Below, in pieces: positions 62,931 to 64,000 of a stretch of DNA of 64,000 nucleotides. A program made the translations under genes and the position numbers. Position 1 is the first letter of the stretch; every line of letters starts with the position of its first letter. Source of the stretch: Lautropia sp. (GTDB lineage: Bacteria > Pseudomonadota > Gammaproteobacteria > Burkholderiales > Burkholderiaceae_E); the NCBI GenBank assembly GCA_030530775.1, contig JAUMUG010000002.1:366273-430272 (forward strand), in the 5' to 3' direction. Under the pieces are notes generated by a model. The model saw only the letters and a program-made list of their open reading frames with translations. It ran no database searches and was not told the DNA's origin.

Positions 62931-64000
62931 GAGGCTGTCAGCAATTTTGTGTGTGAGGCATACCATGCAAGCAAGGAGGAGCAAGACGTATGCCACGCAA
63001 CAAGACGACGAAGGCGGCGGAGAAAGTCGCCGCAAGCATGCCGCAGATCCCGGCAGAGCTGATCGAGAAGCTGGCCGAAGGGCCGATGACGGCGGAAACG
63101 ATCGAGCAGGCGTCGATGGCGCTGAAGAAGGCGCTGATCGAGCGGGCACTGGGCGGCGAGCTGTCGCATCACCTGGGTTACAGCTCGGGCCAGGGCAAGC
63201 CTGAAACGGCCAGCAACCATCGCAATGGCAGCAGCGGCAAGACGGTGCTGACCGGCGATGGGCCGGTGCGCATCGAGGTGCCGAGAGACCGCGAGGGCAG
63301 TTTCGAGCCGACGCTGATTCCGAAGCATGCGCGGCGGTTCACGGGCTTTGATGACCGGATCGTGGCGCTCTACGCCCGGGGCATGACGGTGCGCGAGATT
63401 CAGGCGCTGCTGGCCGAGCAGTACGGCACCGAGGTCAGTGCGGAGTTCATCAGCACCGTGACCGATGAGGTGATGGCCGAAGTCACGGCCTGGCAGTCAC
63501 GGGCACTGGAGGCGATGTATCCGGTGGTGTTCTTCGATGCGCTGCGGGTCAAGATCCGGGACAACGGTGTGGTGCGCAACAAGGCGGTGTACCTGGCGCT
63601 GGGCATTCAGGCCGATGGCACTCGCGACGTGCTGGGGCTGTGGATCGAGAGCACCGAAGGGGCGAAGTTCTGGCTGAAGGTTTTCAATGACCTCAGGAGC
63701 CGGGGTGTGGCGGATATCCTGATCGCGGTCACGGACGGGCTCAAGGGCATCGCAGAAGCGCTGGAGGCGGTGTTTGCGGCCACGACCCTGCAGACCTGCA
63801 TCGTGCACCTGATCCGCAACAGTCTGGCGTTTGCCAGCTGGAAAGAGCGCAAGGTGCTGGCAGCGGCGCTCAAGCCGATCTACACGGCCCCGACGGCCGA
63901 GGCGGCCGAGGCGGCGCTGGATGCCTTCGGGCAAAGCCCGCTGGGGGAGCGATTCCCCAGCGTGACGGCGGCCTGGCGCAGGGCCTGGGATCGGGTGATT
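62931..64000 (+). mobile_element. IS256-family insertion sequence, left end (right end outside window)
   Basis: Starts near GAGGCTGTCAGCAATTTTGT, which resembles IS256-family terminal repeats, and continues with a transposase gene to the window edge. The left boundary is estimated from the end of intron-like sequence. Confidence 0.8.
62990..64000 (+). CDS. IS256-family (mutator type) transposase, partial
   Basis: ATG 62990 follows AAGGAGGAGC; 337 codons are visible before the window ends. DDE-type transposase: first Asp in VVFFDALRVKIRD, second in AVTDGLKGI, with LQTCIVHLIRNS after it, all typical of IS256/mutator. No stop or frameshift in the visible part, so it may be active. The catalytic Glu lies beyond the window. 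Confidence 0.93.
   Translation, partial: MPRNKTTKAAEKVAASMPQIPAELIEKLAEGPMTAETIEQASMALKKALIERALGGELSHHLGYSSGQGKPETASNHRNGSSGKTVLTGDGPVRIEVPRDREGSFEPTLIPKHARRFTGFDDRIVALYARGMTVREIQALLAEQYGTEVSAEFISTVTDEVMAEVTAWQSRALEAMYPVVFFDALRVKIRDNGVVRNKAVYLALGIQADGTRDVLGLWIESTEGAKFWLKVFNDLRSRGVADILIAVTDGLKGIAEALEAVFAATTLQTCIVHLIRNSLAFASWKERKVLAAALKPIYTAPTAEAAEAALDAFGQSPLGERFPSVTAAWRRAWDRVI

Noticed and set aside
1..64000. CRISPR arrays, tRNA or rRNA genes
   Set aside because: No regularly spaced repeats and no tRNA T-loop or rRNA sequence was noticed on reading either strand; a covariance search was not possible.

Overview
This window is high-GC bacterial chromosome that reads as a betaproteobacterium of the Burkholderiales. 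The purC-purE-purK-Sua5 order, the ccoNOQP-ccoG-fixH cluster next to fnr and hemN, a C-terminal PutA fragment and a complete Na+-translocating NADH:quinone reductase support this. The mix of genes and one pair of Neisseria-type DNA uptake sequences would suit an oral organism such as Lautropia; that genus-level guess is inference.

Left part (1-20.4 kb): the end of putA, an NhaC Na+/H+ antiporter, then a gene-poor island (about 3.5-6.0 kb) with an HxlR-type regulator and a secreted carboxymuconolactone-decarboxylase-like gene enclosed by near-perfect inverted repeats of about 87 bp. The six-gene nqrABCDEF operon follows. A PhnCDE-like ABC transporter (family resemblance to putative selenate transporters), a zinc alcohol dehydrogenase and a lipocalin come next, and then the Na+-NQR maturation genes apbE and nqrM, which here lie about 7 kb from the structural operon. 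A 35-residue truncated NqrM paralogue precedes nqrM and overlaps it by 4 bp.

Middle (20.4-44 kb): an exported protein with two related Cys-containing end domains, malate synthase G, a divergent LysR / lipoprotein metallo-beta-lactamase pair ending in a terminator built from Neisseria uptake sequences, a tannase-family esterase, a benzoate-CoA-ligase-like protein that lacks key adenylation residues, the fully overlapping purC-purE-purK-Sua5 operon, a DUF481 outer-membrane protein, a NERD-nuclease/superfamily-1 helicase fusion, NhaA preceded by a highly structured leader (riboswitch candidate), a metallophosphoesterase, class I aldolase and pyruvate kinase.

Right part (44-64 kb): the microaerobic respiration block, ccoI (Cu ATPase), ccoS, ccoNOQP, ccoG, fixH, a TauE/SafE-family protein, fnr and hemN, with FNR boxes before ccoN and between fnr and hemN. 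Then come pgk, tkt, rsmE and a barstar/membrane-anchored barnase pair. The window ends in nested mobile DNA: an IS3-type orfA remnant, interrupted in antisense by the 3' end of a group II intron, which is itself cut by an IS256-family element running off the window.

Together the genes describe an organism with a sodium-based energy economy (Na+-NQR, NhaC, NhaA) and a high-affinity cbb3 oxidase under FNR control. A recurring oddity is that many conserved enzymes here carry Ala/Pro/Thr/Gly-rich low-complexity insertions. The two most interesting signals are the structured nhaA leader, where the same segment can pair either with an upstream partner or with the nhaA ribosome-binding site, and the short peptide plus hairpin upstream of nqrA.
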